Source of the DNA: JBAZHE01 sp964547855
Lineage (GTDB): Bacteria; Patescibacteriota; Patescibacteriia; Patescibacteriales; WJLG01
Direction of reading: 5' to 3'
Length of the DNA stretch: 64,000 nt
NCBI GenBank assembly: GCA_964547855.1
Contig: CAZJPG010000005.1
Coordinates: 1-64,000, forward strand
In this document: one piece after another, positions 8,098-16,677 of the stretch
How positions within the stretch are numbered: the first letter of the stretch is position 1
How the letters are laid out: each line of letters begins with the position of its first letter
The notes under the pieces: generated by a model
What the model saw: the letters and a program-made list of their open reading frames with translations, nothing else
Database searches by the model: none
What the model was told of the DNA's origin: nothing
Made by a program: the position numbers and the translations under genes

Positions 8098-8204
8098 AAT
8101 GAATCGACAAATATTGATTCATTTTATTTTTACTTAAGATTTAGAGCCTATTTTGGACGGCGAAAACTCAGGTTTGCCGATCATTAAAGGCCAGTGTTCA
8201 GAAT
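8098..8204 (+). promoter_or_regulatory. Structured 5' leader of rpmA
   Basis: Two elements are visible. First, AATGAATC/GATTCATT (8098-8123), an 8-bp stem followed by TTATTTTT, which starts about 5 bases after the predicted transcript start. Second, at 8146-8191, GCCT/AGGC encloses CGGC-AAAC/GTTT-GCCG with a TCAG loop and a two-base bulge. This arrangement fits a ribosomal-protein autoregulatory leader, but I cannot assign it to a known class. Confidence 0.5.
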
Positions 8205-8486
8205 ATGTCCACAAAGAAATCGGCTGGCGTATCACGCTTGGGCCGCGATAGTCAATCTAAACGCTTAGGCGTTAAAATAGCCGATGGCCAATTCGCTAAG
8301 GCTGGTAATATAATCATCCGCCAACGCGGAACTCGTTATTACCCAGGGACCAACGTCGGTATCGGCGTCGATCACACCATTTTCTCCTTGGTCAATGGCT
8401 TAGTTAAATTCACTGAAAAGAGAAAGAAAAGATTTAACGGCAAGTCAGTGAAAGTTAAAGTAGTCAACGTCATCGCTTCAAAATAA
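8205..8486 (+). CDS. rpmA: 50S ribosomal protein bL27
   Basis: 93 residues. It is clearly L27: the basic N-terminus (STKKSAGVSRLGRDSQSKRLG) that reaches toward the peptidyl transferase centre, then AGNIIIRQRGTRYYPGTNVG and DHTIFSLVNGLVKF. The N-terminus lacks the cleavable extension known from Firmicutes. The usual partner rplU (L21) is not next to it; the gene stands alone with its own promoter, structured leader and terminator. No good Shine-Dalgarno sequence precedes the ATG. Confidence 0.97.
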   Translation: MSTKKSAGVSRLGRDSQSKRLGVKIADGQFAKAGNIIIRQRGTRYYPGTNVGIGVDHTIFSLVNGLVKFTEKRKKRFNGKSVKVKVVNVIASK

Positions 8487-8491
8487 AAAAT

Positions 8492-8520
8492 CCGCCTCCC
8501 TAATAAGGGGGCGGTTTTTT
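8492..8520 (+). terminator. Terminator of rpmA
   Basis: CCGCCTCC paired with GGGGGCGG across a short AT loop, then TTTTTT. Confidence 0.92.
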
Positions 8521-8540
8521 GTTTCAAAAATGAACATTTT

Positions 8541-9020
8541 TTAATTGGGCATCCTGCCATTGCCGACAATGACAAATCTCCAATTCGGCAACAAGGGCAA
8601 ATCGATCCCGTTCTTGCGGCGATTGATGACGCTTTCATCCTTGGCTCGGCGATCGTCGAAAATAACCACTTTCCAACCGCTGCGTACAGCAAGAACCTTG
8701 CCTTCATGCTCCCAGAGGTTGAAGTATTCCGCAATTTCGTGCCAAAATAAACGGTCCATTATTTCCAGTAGCGACCTTTTTCTGGCTGCGTCCTGCATGA
8801 CGAAGACATCGTCGCTATTCATTGCCTCGAGCTCATCGATCTCTTGGACCATCATACTTCTGGCAATGAACAAATTGCGTAAATGCTCGGGTAATTCTCC
8901 GACATAGTCTTCTCTGACCCCCTTAGTCTGTTCGACATCACCCGGCTCGATCGAAACCTCCTGATCGACCAAATCACATCTGTCCAGAATGTCTGCCAAA
9001 GATGGAAAAAGATCTTTCAT
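8541..9020 (-). CDS. Uncharacterised protein, 159 residues
   Basis: Not recognised. Acidic and soluble, with no membrane span. The N-terminal half is helical (LPEHLRNLFIARSMMVQEID), and the second half has beta-rich stretches (KVLAVRSGWKVVIFDDRR, PNWRFVIVGNGRMPN). It has its own promoter (TTGACA-17-TATAAG, 9068-9096) and a very strong ribosome site (AAAGGAGGGG ending 7 bases before the ATG). Strong Shine-Dalgarno use links it in style to the unknown genes at 5724 and 28761. No function assigned. Confidence 0.72.
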   Translation of the reverse strand: MKDLFPSLADILDRCDLVDQEVSIEPGDVEQTKGVREDYVGELPEHLRNLFIARSMMVQEIDELEAMNSDDVFVMQDAARKRSLLEIMDRLFWHEIAEYFNLWEHEGKVLAVRSGWKVVIFDDRRAKDESVINRRKNGIDLPLLPNWRFVIVGNGRMPN

Positions 9021-9067
9021 GTCACACCCCTCCTTTATGCGATAGATATTCTTTTTGGTAATTACAT

Positions 9068-9096
9068 CTTATATCAAAAAAACTATTTTTTGTCAA
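9068..9096 (-). promoter_or_regulatory. Promoter of the 8541-9020 gene
   Basis: On the - strand TTGACA, 17-bp spacer, TATAAG. The leader is about 40 bases and ends in a strong ribosome site. Confidence 0.75.
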
Positions 9097-9105
9097 ATAT
9101 AATAA

Positions 9106-9136
9106 AACAGGATCCTTAAAAAAGACCCCGTTCTAT
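9106..9136 (-). terminator. Terminator of pyrG
   Basis: On the - strand AACGGGGTCTT pairs with AAGGATCCTGTT through several G-U pairs and is followed by a T-rich tract. Confidence 0.7.
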
Positions 9137-9151
9137 CATATTTTATCTTGT

Positions 9152-10840
9152 CTATTTCTTTGACTTTTTACCCTTAGCTTTAAGACTTAAACAGACCTTA
9201 ACGAATTCCACGAATAAAGGATGTGGCGAAAGCGGTCTTGATATGTATTCTGGATGAAATTGCGTGCCAATGAAGAATGGGTGCTTAGTGATCTCTATTG
9301 CCTCGACTATGCGTCCATCCGGAGAAGTGCCGGCGATAGTAAGACCTTTCTTTTCCATCTCCTCTCGATATTCATTGTTGAACTCATAGCGATGGCGATG
9401 ACGTTCATAGACTATCTCTGGGGCCTTGCCGTCCTTGCCCATCTTGGCATAAGCCTTCTGCATATGAGTCCCTGGTTTTATCTCACAAGGCCATCCACCC
9501 AAGCGGATCGTTCCTCCAAATTGCTTCTTAGCTATTAACTCGGCCTGTTCCGGCATCACATGGATCACTGGATGCTTGGTCTTTGGATCGACTTCGGCGG
9601 AGTTGGCATCTTTATAACCAAGAACATCGCGAGCGAATTCTATGGCAGCCATCTGCATACCATAACAAAGCCCAAAATATGGTTTGTTATTACGGCGGCA
9701 ATAGTCTATGGTTTCGATCTTGCCCTCACTGCCACGAGAACCCCATCCTTGAGGGACGATTATTCCATCGAATTGCTTTAAAAATGAAGTTCCTTTCTTT
9801 TCTACATCCTCTGAAGAAAGCCAGTGTAAAGTAGCCTTACAACCATTATAAGTTGCGGCATGTTTGATCGCCTCTATGACCGAAACATAAGAGTCCGTAA
9901 AACAGAATTGACCGCTCATAAAGTATTTTCCAACTATACCAATATCGACTTCTTTCTTGGCAGCCCTTCTCTTGTCAGTCATAGCCTGCCAATCTTTTAG
10001 ATCATCCTTCTTTTTCTTTAATCCGAATTTGGCCAACAAACGATCGCCAAGATGATCCTTTTCAAAATTCAATGGCACATCATAAACCGACTCGATGTCC
10101 GGAGCGGAAATAACATCCTCCGGCATAATACCGCAATTCATGGCTATCTTAGATCGACGCGGTTCATCGACTGGGACATCGGCACGGGCCACTATGAAAT
10201 CTGGTTGAATACCAGCGGCATTCAAGGAACGTATGGCATACTGCGTCGGTTTAGTCTTCATCTCCCCTATCTTATTAGGTATAGGCAGATAAGACACCAT
10301 GACAAATTGAACATTCTTCGGATTGTACAATTTCATCATTCTGGCCGCCTCAAGGAAAAGAAGGTTTTGATACTCACCGACAGTTCCTCCGATCTCTATG
10401 ACCATGATCTCGGCGCCACTCTTCTTAACGGCTCGATGGATACGGTCGATAACTTCCAATGGGATGTGTGGAACGACCTCGACGCAACGACCACCATACT
10501 CCAAATTTCGTTCTTTCTGAATGACCGACTGATAGACGCGTCCAGTGGTCATGTAATTCTCACGATAGATATTCTTATTGAGGAAACGTTCATAATTGCC
10601 GACATCTTGATCGGTCTCATCACCATCTTCGGTGACAAAAACCTCTCCATGCTCCACCGGATTCATAGTTCCAGCATCGACATTTATGTATGGATCGATC
10701 TTGATCGCACTGACATTGTACCCCTTACCCTGCAAAATCGTAGCGATCGATGAAGTTGTGATGCCTTTGCCGACGCCGGACATTACGCCGCCCACCACGA
10801 ACACATACTTAGTTTTGTCCTTTTTGATTTCCTCAACCAT
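9152..10840 (-). CDS. pyrG: CTP synthase
   Basis: 562 residues, full length. The N-terminal synthetase domain carries the P-loop-like GGVMSGVGKGITTSS and the DPYINVDAGTMNP motif. The C-terminal class I glutamine amidotransferase has its nucleophile Cys in FGLCYGMQMA and the His and Glu of FHPEYISRP. It converts UTP to CTP with glutamine and ATP in the cytoplasm and, with nrdD and dcd elsewhere in the window, supplies the pyrimidine pool. The start lies 21 bases after the S41 protease stop, so the two may share a transcript. The last residues are Lys-rich (KAKGKKSKK). Confidence 0.97.
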   Translation of the reverse strand: MVEEIKKDKTKYVFVVGGVMSGVGKGITTSSIATILQGKGYNVSAIKIDPYINVDAGTMNPVEHGEVFVTEDGDETDQDVGNYERFLNKNIYRENYMTTGRVYQSVIQKERNLEYGGRCVEVVPHIPLEVIDRIHRAVKKSGAEIMVIEIGGTVGEYQNLLFLEAARMMKLYNPKNVQFVMVSYLPIPNKIGEMKTKPTQYAIRSLNAAGIQPDFIVARADVPVDEPRRSKIAMNCGIMPEDVISAPDIESVYDVPLNFEKDHLGDRLLAKFGLKKKKDDLKDWQAMTDKRRAAKKEVDIGIVGKYFMSGQFCFTDSYVSVIEAIKHAATYNGCKATLHWLSSEDVEKKGTSFLKQFDGIIVPQGWGSRGSEGKIETIDYCRRNNKPYFGLCYGMQMAAIEFARDVLGYKDANSAEVDPKTKHPVIHVMPEQAELIAKKQFGGTIRLGGWPCEIKPGTHMQKAYAKMGKDGKAPEIVYERHRHRYEFNNEYREEMEKKGLTIAGTSPDGRIVEAIEITKHPFFIGTQFHPEYISRPLSPHPLFVEFVKVCLSLKAKGKKSKK

Positions 10841-10861
10841 ATATGACTATTAATTATATAC

Positions 10862-12160
10862 TCAATTTTTAGCGGTTGTTTCGGACTTATCGAGCAATAT
10901 TTCCACTGCTCTATCCATTTGCGGATCCTTTTCGTTCTTATAATCCTCTTCAGTGAATTTTACTTCCTCGTCCGGTTCGATCCCCTCATCGTTTATAGAT
11001 CTGCCATTAGGAGTCAACCACTTAGCTACCGTTACTTTAAGAGAAGAACCATCGGACAGTTTTTCCATAGACTGAACAGACCCCTTACCAAATGTCTTGG
11101 TCCCGATCAATTTGGCCGCTCCATAATCCTGCAACGCTCCTGCCACTATTTCTGACGCTGAAGCACTTCCACCATCAACCAAAACTACAGTCTTATAGCC
11201 TTTAAGACGAGGTAAGCCAACGGCATTATAAGAATCTTCACTGCCATCGGAAAGCCTTTCTTTGACAACAGGACCATTGGACACCCATTCGCTGGCCATA
11301 TCTATAGCTCCATCAAGATATCCCCCTGGATTACTCCTTAGATCTAAAATTATGCCTTTTGGAGTCTTAGACAAAGCCTCTGTCACGGCCTGACTGAATA
11401 AGTCGTTGGTGTCATCATTAAAGCTACCGACCTCTATGACGAAAATTCCATCTTCCCTCATGGTCGTTTTAACGCTTTTAACATAGATGACATCTCTAAT
11501 TATGTCATAGTCCTTGGTTTCCTTAAAACCCTTCCTGTAGATCGTTAGTGTAACCTTGCTCCCTTTCGGTCCACGGATCATATTAACGGCCTCATTGACC
11601 GACATGCCAAGCGTCGACGTTCCATTGACCGCCAATATCCGATCTCCGGCTTTGATGCCGGCGTTTTCTGCTGGCATACCAGAAAGCGGGGCCACGACCG
11701 TAATTATATCGTCCTTGATTCCCACCTCTGCACCTATCCCTTCGAATGTCCCAGCCATACCATCTTCGAATTCCTTATACTCCTGCGGATTCATAAATGT
11801 CGTATAAGGGTCGCCGAGGGAAGCGGCTAAACCAGCTAAAGACCCATAGAACATTTTTTTATCGTTTAAGCCATCTTTATCGACATATTTTTGCTTAAGG
11901 TCATCCCAAAGTTCCCAATAAAGATCAAAATCCACGTCCTTCTGCAATCTTCCACCACTATCGGTCGAATATGCTCCTGTCATCTTACCAAGAAAGACCG
12001 TTTCTTTTTTAGCCGCTTCGGAAAATACATCGTTGGAGCTAGCGGCATACATACCAGCAGCGAACGACGACAGCATTAACACCATCACTAAAACAGAAAA
12101 AACGGCCCTCTTGAAGCCGCGGCTACTATCCAAAGAACCGCTTTTGATATTATGATCCAT
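10862..12160 (-). CDS. S41-family C-terminal processing protease
   Basis: 432 residues. A membrane anchor or signal (about 20-41, FSVLVMVLMLSSFAAGMYAA) is followed by a PDZ domain (about 130-200, GIGAEVGIKDDIITVVAPL). The S41 domain has the catalytic Ser in GGSASASEIVAGAL and the Lys about 25 residues later in GTKTFGKGSVQ. CtpA-type proteases trim or degrade proteins outside the membrane from their C-termini, often cell-wall hydrolases, so the M23 and surface proteins nearby are plausible substrates (inference). It starts 4 bases after tsaC and probably belongs to the cvpA-tsaC-ctp-pyrG run. Confidence 0.93.
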   Translation of the reverse strand: MDHNIKSGSLDSSRGFKRAVFSVLVMVLMLSSFAAGMYAASSNDVFSEAAKKETVFLGKMTGAYSTDSGGRLQKDVDFDLYWELWDDLKQKYVDKDGLNDKKMFYGSLAGLAASLGDPYTTFMNPQEYKEFEDGMAGTFEGIGAEVGIKDDIITVVAPLSGMPAENAGIKAGDRILAVNGTSTLGMSVNEAVNMIRGPKGSKVTLTIYRKGFKETKDYDIIRDVIYVKSVKTTMREDGIFVIEVGSFNDDTNDLFSQAVTEALSKTPKGIILDLRSNPGGYLDGAIDMASEWVSNGPVVKERLSDGSEDSYNAVGLPRLKGYKTVVLVDGGSASASEIVAGALQDYGAAKLIGTKTFGKGSVQSMEKLSDGSSLKVTVAKWLTPNGRSINDEGIEPDEEVKFTEEDYKNEKDPQMDRAVEILLDKSETTAKN

Positions 12161-12164
12161 ATAT

Positions 12165-12758
12165 TTATTTACGAATGATTTTTATATTATCCATGTCGCG
12201 AATATCGACTAGCCGCGATGGGCTACCAACTAACTTTTTACCGATATCGATCACCAGATCCGGCTTAAAACGACCCAATTTTTTCTCTATGTCACCTGGA
12301 TTATCTATTGGTTTTCTGCCACTTAAATTAAGGCTGGTGGACACTATTGGCTCACCGACACCTCTTATCATTTTAACCAGAAAATCACTCTTTGGCAAAC
12401 GAACGGCCGCATCGGTAGCAGCTCCTAAAAGCTCTTTATCAAAGAAGCCTTTTTGCTTTAAAATCACCGAAACCGGCCCTGGCCAAACATTCTTCAAATA
12501 CTCCATTTGGCGCTTATCGACTTGAAAATACTTACGCAACATCGAAAAACACTTCACCAAAACCAACATTGGGTTATTTTTGTCTCGCCCCTTGATCAGA
12601 CGTATCTTTTTGATCGCTTTACTATCAGAGGCTAAACAACCCAGTCCATAGATAGTGTCGGTTGGATATGCTATCACTTTGCCATTTTTCAATTCCGATA
12701 CGATCGCCTCTATATCGCTCTTTTTTATATTATCTATATCTATCTTAATGGTCTTCAT
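12165..12758 (-). CDS. tsaC: L-threonylcarbamoyladenylate synthase, Sua5/YrdC type
   Basis: 197 residues. The YrdC fold is recognisable from VIAYPTDTIYGLGCLA, the KxR motif in LIKGRDKNNPM, and the VRLP and STSLNLSGRKP segments. It makes threonylcarbamoyl-AMP, the first step of the t6A37 modification of ANN-decoding tRNAs. I chose the ATG at 12758, one base after the cvpA stop, over a longer frame that would overlap cvpA. The protein is the short TsaC form without the extra Sua5 domain. Other tRNA modification genes in the window are miaA and miaB. Confidence 0.93.
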   Translation of the reverse strand: MKTIKIDIDNIKKSDIEAIVSELKNGKVIAYPTDTIYGLGCLASDSKAIKKIRLIKGRDKNNPMLVLVKCFSMLRKYFQVDKRQMEYLKNVWPGPVSVILKQKGFFDKELLGAATDAAVRLPKSDFLVKMIRGVGEPIVSTSLNLSGRKPIDNPGDIEKKLGRFKPDLVIDIGKKLVGSPSRLVDIRDMDNIKIIRK

Positions 12759-12759
12759 T

Positions 12760-13275
12760 TTAAAACAATGATTTGACCGCCTGCCAGCCAGTGACAAAAA
12801 GCGGCGTCAATATCTTAACTACTAATATAAAATACGGAGCGAACATCGATTCTACGACTATCTTGCCAAGATAAGTCCCAGCAGGGAAGAATCTTGCCCC
12901 CATATATATTATTACTCCGCAAACAAAAAGCCCCACTATCGTCCCGAGTATCGCCCCAGCCATGTTGTTTATCGAACCCAAAAACGGAATGATCGAGATA
13001 AAATCATAAGCCTTGTCCAGCGCGACGAAAATTATATATATTATCCGAGAGAAAACCACTAAAAGTAAAAAGAAGCATATCAATCGACCAATGTTATCAA
13101 GACCAAAGAACACTGGTCTGATCATGGAAAAAAGTTTTTCATAGGCATAGATGCCTATCAACCCGCCGACGATCAACCCGACGAACGAACCAAATGTCTT
13201 AATGAAACCAAGCCAAAAACAACGCCAAATAAAGGCGATCAAAATAGCTATAAGAACGATGTCTAGCCAGTTCAT
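12760..13275 (-). CDS. cvpA: CvpA-family membrane protein
   Basis: 171 residues with four membrane segments: about 3-20, 26-44, 60-85 and 100-125. The N-terminus MNWLDIVLIAILIAF and the Gly-rich GSFVGLIVGGLIGIYAY are typical of CvpA, a poorly understood inner-membrane family linked to envelope homeostasis. I chose the ATG at 13275; a longer frame would need a TTG inside the upstream terminator. It begins the operon cvpA-tsaC-ctp-pyrG. Confidence 0.85.
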   Translation of the reverse strand: MNWLDIVLIAILIAFIWRCFWLGFIKTFGSFVGLIVGGLIGIYAYEKLFSMIRPVFFGLDNIGRLICFFLLLVVFSRIIYIIFVALDKAYDFISIIPFLGSINNMAGAILGTIVGLFVCGVIIYMGARFFPAGTYLGKIVVESMFAPYFILVVKILTPLFVTGWQAVKSLF

Positions 13276-13289
13276 AGTTTTCCACTTTA

Positions 13290-13321
13290 TCAAAAGCGGG
13301 AATGGAAGTTCCCGCTTTTGA
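13290..13321 (-). terminator. Terminator of the repeat surface-protein gene
   Basis: A perfect 13-bp stem (TCAAAAGCGGGAA/TTCCCGCTTTTGA) with a 6-base loop, 25 bases after the stop on the - strand. The arms carry the A and T tracts. Confidence 0.85.
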
Positions 13322-13346
13322 TTATATCATTCTTTGCAATGGTTTT

Positions 13347-14993
13347 CTACCTTGTGGCTCCGGAATAGGTTATCGCCTGCAAAGCGTTCCATTCTTCGGT
13401 AGTTTGAGGCAATTTCTTAAAGACGTTCTTAAAGGTTTTAAGTGCTGCTGCCTCGGAATTAAGGTTACGATTTTCGGCTTTCTGTCTTAAGCCATAGGCC
13501 ATAACCTTGATGGCGGCCAAATCATGGGCATTGTCCATATCTGGCTCGCGCAGATAGATTTTTTTGAATTGTTCCTTGGCACTAGCCTCGGCTTCTTCGG
13601 AAACGATCGATGGGAAACGTCCGTTGGCGATCTTAATAGCCTCCTCTATCTCATCCTGAGTCTCAGGCAATTTATTGTAGGCCTCTTTAAAAGAATACAT
13701 AACTGCGGCGCGCTCACCCTCTCCAAGTTTTTTGGTGTTATCGTCGACTCCGTAAGCGATGAAATTCTTTATGGCCGTCTCAACGGTAGCGCTAATGGTC
13801 TGAGCTAACCCATCTTTCAATTTCATCAAGTGGTCGATCTGGACTTGCTGTTCCTTGACGATGTCGCGCAAAGACTTAATCTCGGCTAAGAGCTGATCTA
13901 TTCTATTATCATAGAGATTAGTGGCGTTTTCGCGAATCTTCTCCATTTCCTGAACAGGCTTCGACTCTGGATCACCTAATTGAACAGTGATTTCATTGGA
14001 ATACACGCCGCACTTACCACCTAAATATTCACAGACGCGAACATAATAAGTGCCAGCACCGAAGTAAGGACTAACAAAATCAGAATTGGAATTCGGATTT
14101 GACTTATAATCATATCTATCGCCTTCGCGCAAAGGATAGGTCGGGCCAGAAGTTTTGGAATAAACAACCTTATAGCCCTGAGCACTATAACCATTAGCTT
14201 CCCAAGTCACGTTATTACCCTCGCCACTCAAAACTATCGACGAAACACTATTCTCTGTGGCCTCCTTGACCTTAACATCTTCCTTGGAAGCCAAAGAAAC
14301 TGTCACCTGATTGGAGTATTTACCGCATTTACCACCCAAATACTCACAGACGCGAACATAATAAGTTCCTGAGCCGTTAAAAGCGCTAACTGTATCACTT
14401 CTCTTGCTTGCTTCAGAATAATAATGATACTGATCGCCTTCGCGGCAAGGATAGGTCGGATTGGAATTCTTGGACCAAACGACTTTAAAACCGTTCTCAC
14501 TATAACCGTCGACAGTCCAGCTTAAAGAACCATTGTCACCGGCCTTCAAGGTTATAGAATTAACATTTTGCTCGGTTATATTAGTGTCTTCTCCTTCATT
14601 AGAGACTTCATCACCCAATTTCAAGGTTACCTGATTGGAGTATTTGCCACATTTACCACCCAAATACTCACAGACACGGACGTAATAAGTGCCAGAACCA
14701 TTAAAAGGGCTAACGGTGTCGCTTCTCTTGCTTGGTTCGGAATAATAATGATACTGATCGCCCTCGCGGCAAGGATAGGTCGGGCCAGAATTTTTAGACC
14801 AAACAACCTTGAAGCCATTAGAACTGTAACCATCAACGGTCCAGCTCAAAGACGAACCACTTCCTTTAAGGGTAATCGACGAAACCGCAGAACCGGAACT
14901 CTCACTTGAAGTATTGGCACCAACTGACGAAACCGCCAATCCGGCACCAAACATCACAATCAGAGCACCAATTAGGAATTTGTTTTTTCCCAT
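13347..14993 (-). CDS. Secreted repeat protein with Ig-like modules and CPR-type C-terminal repeats
   Basis: 548 residues. Signal peptide about 1-27. Three tandem modules of about 90 residues (38-127, 145-234, 250-340) each read SLSWTVDGYS...VVWSKNSGPTYPCREGD...GTYYVRVCEYLGGKCG. A coiled-coil linker (about 350-400) leads to a C-terminal region with three degenerate copies of F-K-x2-Y/F-x3-P (about 434, 476, 521), ending AITYSGATR. I recall this C-terminal module from many CPR secreted proteins. Modules 1 and 2 have three Cys each; module 3 has Leu in place of the first. Probably an extracellular adhesin or structural protein (inference). Single-gene transcript with its own promoter and terminator. 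Confidence 0.8.
   Translation of the reverse strand: MGKNKFLIGALIVMFGAGLAVSSVGANTSSESSGSAVSSITLKGSGSSLSWTVDGYSSNGFKVVWSKNSGPTYPCREGDQYHYYSEPSKRSDTVSPFNGSGTYYVRVCEYLGGKCGKYSNQVTLKLGDEVSNEGEDTNITEQNVNSITLKAGDNGSLSWTVDGYSENGFKVVWSKNSNPTYPCREGDQYHYYSEASKRSDTVSAFNGSGTYYVRVCEYLGGKCGKYSNQVTVSLASKEDVKVKEATENSVSSIVLSGEGNNVTWEANGYSAQGYKVVYSKTSGPTYPLREGDRYDYKSNPNSNSDFVSPYFGAGTYYVRVCEYLGGKCGVYSNEITVQLGDPESKPVQEMEKIRENATNLYDNRIDQLLAEIKSLRDIVKEQQVQIDHLMKLKDGLAQTISATVETAIKNFIAYGVDDNTKKLGEGERAAVMYSFKEAYNKLPETQDEIEEAIKIANGRFPSIVSEEAEASAKEQFKKIYLREPDMDNAHDLAAIKVMAYGLRQKAENRNLNSEAAALKTFKNVFKKLPQTTEEWNALQAITYSGATR
14290..14553 (-). repeat. Repeat module 2 of the surface protein
   Basis: DNA for residues about 147-234, the second copy of the 90-residue module. 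Module 3 (about 13974-14244) is more diverged. Confidence 0.75.
14609..14871 (-). repeat. Repeat module 1 of the surface protein
   Basis: DNA for residues about 41-128. It is closely similar to module 2 at the nucleotide level, including long identical blocks around the codons for CEYLGGKCGKYSNQV. This suggests recent duplication or gene conversion. Confidence 0.75.
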
Positions 14994-15010
14994 AGTTTTT
15001 TAATTTAATG

Positions 15011-15048
15011 TTAGCTTAATTATTTAAAAATTATTAAATATTAGCTAA
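15011..15048 (-). other. AT-rich hairpin in the surface-protein leader
   Basis: TTAGCT/AGCTAA closes a stem with further A-T pairing (ATTTA/TAAAT) inside the roughly 80-base leader. It may stabilise this mRNA. A GGAGG lies about 50 bases further upstream, too far to serve the ATG. Confidence 0.45.
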
Positions 15049-15082
15049 ATTAATTATAAGCCTCCTTTTTAATTACCTAAAG

Positions 15083-15111
15083 ATTATACACCAAAAACCC
15101 AACCTAAACAA
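15083..15111 (-). promoter_or_regulatory. Promoter of the surface-protein gene
   Basis: On the - strand TTGTTT, 17-bp spacer, TATAAT. Confidence 0.6.
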
Positions 15112-15118
15112 CTTGATA

Positions 15119-16624
15119 TTATTTTTTACCGATATCGAGTCTTGGGAATAAAGACTCCCCTTTTTTGATCTGCTTTTCAGAGTACTGCTTGATTATTTTT
15201 TCTGAAACAGATGGCATGAATGGAGCGATCAAATATCCTATATCCAAAATATCCTGTGCGACTGGCTCCAAGGCTTTTTTGATCTCCTCTTTGTCTTCCA
15301 TCTTCCAAGGTTTCTTCTCCGCGAGTAAGACATCACAATCAGCTGCTCTCTTCACTAAAACGCCCAAGGCTTCGTCAAAGGCATATTTATCCATCTTGGC
15401 GGAAAAATCCGACTTCAAGTCGCTTTCAGTGCGGAACTTAATATCAGTCTCAATACCATTCTTCTCTAACATATTAGAGACGCGCGCCGCCAAATTACCG
15501 ATACCGTTGGCTAATTCGGCGTTATATAAAGTCTCGAACTTCTCGTAGGAAAAATCGCTATCAGTGAAAGGCTTGATCTCGCGCAAGAGGAAATAACGAA
15601 CCGGGTCGGTTCCGTATTTGGCGACCAAATCGATCGGATTAACGACGTTACCCAAAGACTTAGACATCTTTTGGCCATCGGCCGTAATGAATCCAAAGAC
15701 TAAAACCTGCTTGGAAGTAGGCAAACCAGCCGACATCAACATGGCCTGCCACATAGCGGTCTGCTGGCGCAAATTATCCTTACCGCAAACCTGAATGCCT
15801 GGCCAATAGTTCTTGTAATTACACTCCCCCTTCTCGCATAAAGCCAAGTCCGCCGATTCCTCGCTACCAAGCTTGTTCACGCGCTCGCAATGACAAGGCC
15901 AGCCCAAACAAGAGATATAATTCACCAAGGCGTCGAACCAGACATACATCACTTGCGCCTCATCGCCTGGTACTGGCACACCCCAAGACATCTTAGACGC
16001 CAAACGAGAAATGGAAAAATCCTCCAATCCTCTCTCAACAAAAGCTTTGATCTCGTTCAAGCGCTCACGCGGCTGAACGAAGTCCGGATTCTTCTCATAC
16101 ATCTCGAGCAATGGTTGTTGATATTTGGAGAAACGGAAAAAATAATTCTCCTCGTCGATCAACTCCAAATCGGCATTGGGGTGCAACGGACACCTCCCCT
16201 GTTCGTTCAATTCCGAGTCGGTCTTTTCCAATTCGCATCCAACGCAATATTTAACCTTATAGGTCTTCTTATATATGTCACCATTGGCCTCGCATAGCCT
16301 CCAGAAAGCCTGTGCCGCGGCGACATGATGCTCGTCCGTGGTTCTTATAAAACTATTATAAGTAAGGTTTAAGGCCTCTTTCAGTGCCCCAAACTTAGCG
16401 GCATAACCGTCGCAATAGGTCTTAGGATCGACCCCTGCCTCTTCGGCCTTCCTATATATCTTCAGTCCATGTTCGTCCGTGCCGGTGTTAAAGAATATTT
16501 CCTTACCCGAAAGCCTTTGCCATCGAGCGATCGTATCCGCCTTAATGATCTCCGCTGCAAAGCCGATGTGTGGGTCAGCATTGACATATGGGAGAGTTGT
16601 TGTGATATAGAATTTATTAGACAT
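15119..16624 (-). CDS. metG: Methionyl-tRNA synthetase
   Basis: 501 residues, the short form without the C-terminal tRNA-binding/dimer domain. Class I signatures are NADPHIGFAAE (HIGH-like) and KMSKSLGN. The zinc knuckle is CVGCELEKTDSEL...GRCPLH, with His replacing the fourth Cys. It charges both initiator and elongator tRNA-Met; def and fmt at the end of the window act on the product of the same pathway. The ATG has no Shine-Dalgarno sequence. Confidence 0.97.
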   Translation of the reverse strand: MSNKFYITTTLPYVNADPHIGFAAEIIKADTIARWQRLSGKEIFFNTGTDEHGLKIYRKAEEAGVDPKTYCDGYAAKFGALKEALNLTYNSFIRTTDEHHVAAAQAFWRLCEANGDIYKKTYKVKYCVGCELEKTDSELNEQGRCPLHPNADLELIDEENYFFRFSKYQQPLLEMYEKNPDFVQPRERLNEIKAFVERGLEDFSISRLASKMSWGVPVPGDEAQVMYVWFDALVNYISCLGWPCHCERVNKLGSEESADLALCEKGECNYKNYWPGIQVCGKDNLRQQTAMWQAMLMSAGLPTSKQVLVFGFITADGQKMSKSLGNVVNPIDLVAKYGTDPVRYFLLREIKPFTDSDFSYEKFETLYNAELANGIGNLAARVSNMLEKNGIETDIKFRTESDLKSDFSAKMDKYAFDEALGVLVKRAADCDVLLAEKKPWKMEDKEEIKKALEPVAQDILDIGYLIAPFMPSVSEKIIKQYSEKQIKKGESLFPRLDIGKK

Positions 16625-16677
16625 GTTTTTTTGTTGATATCTGAAATAAAAATTTTATACAATAGACATTTAAAACC

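Noticed and set aside
10052..10753. A 233-codon open frame on the + strand
   Set aside because: It lies wholly antisense to pyrG, whose product matches the CTP synthase family over its full length; the antisense frame has no recognisable protein character.
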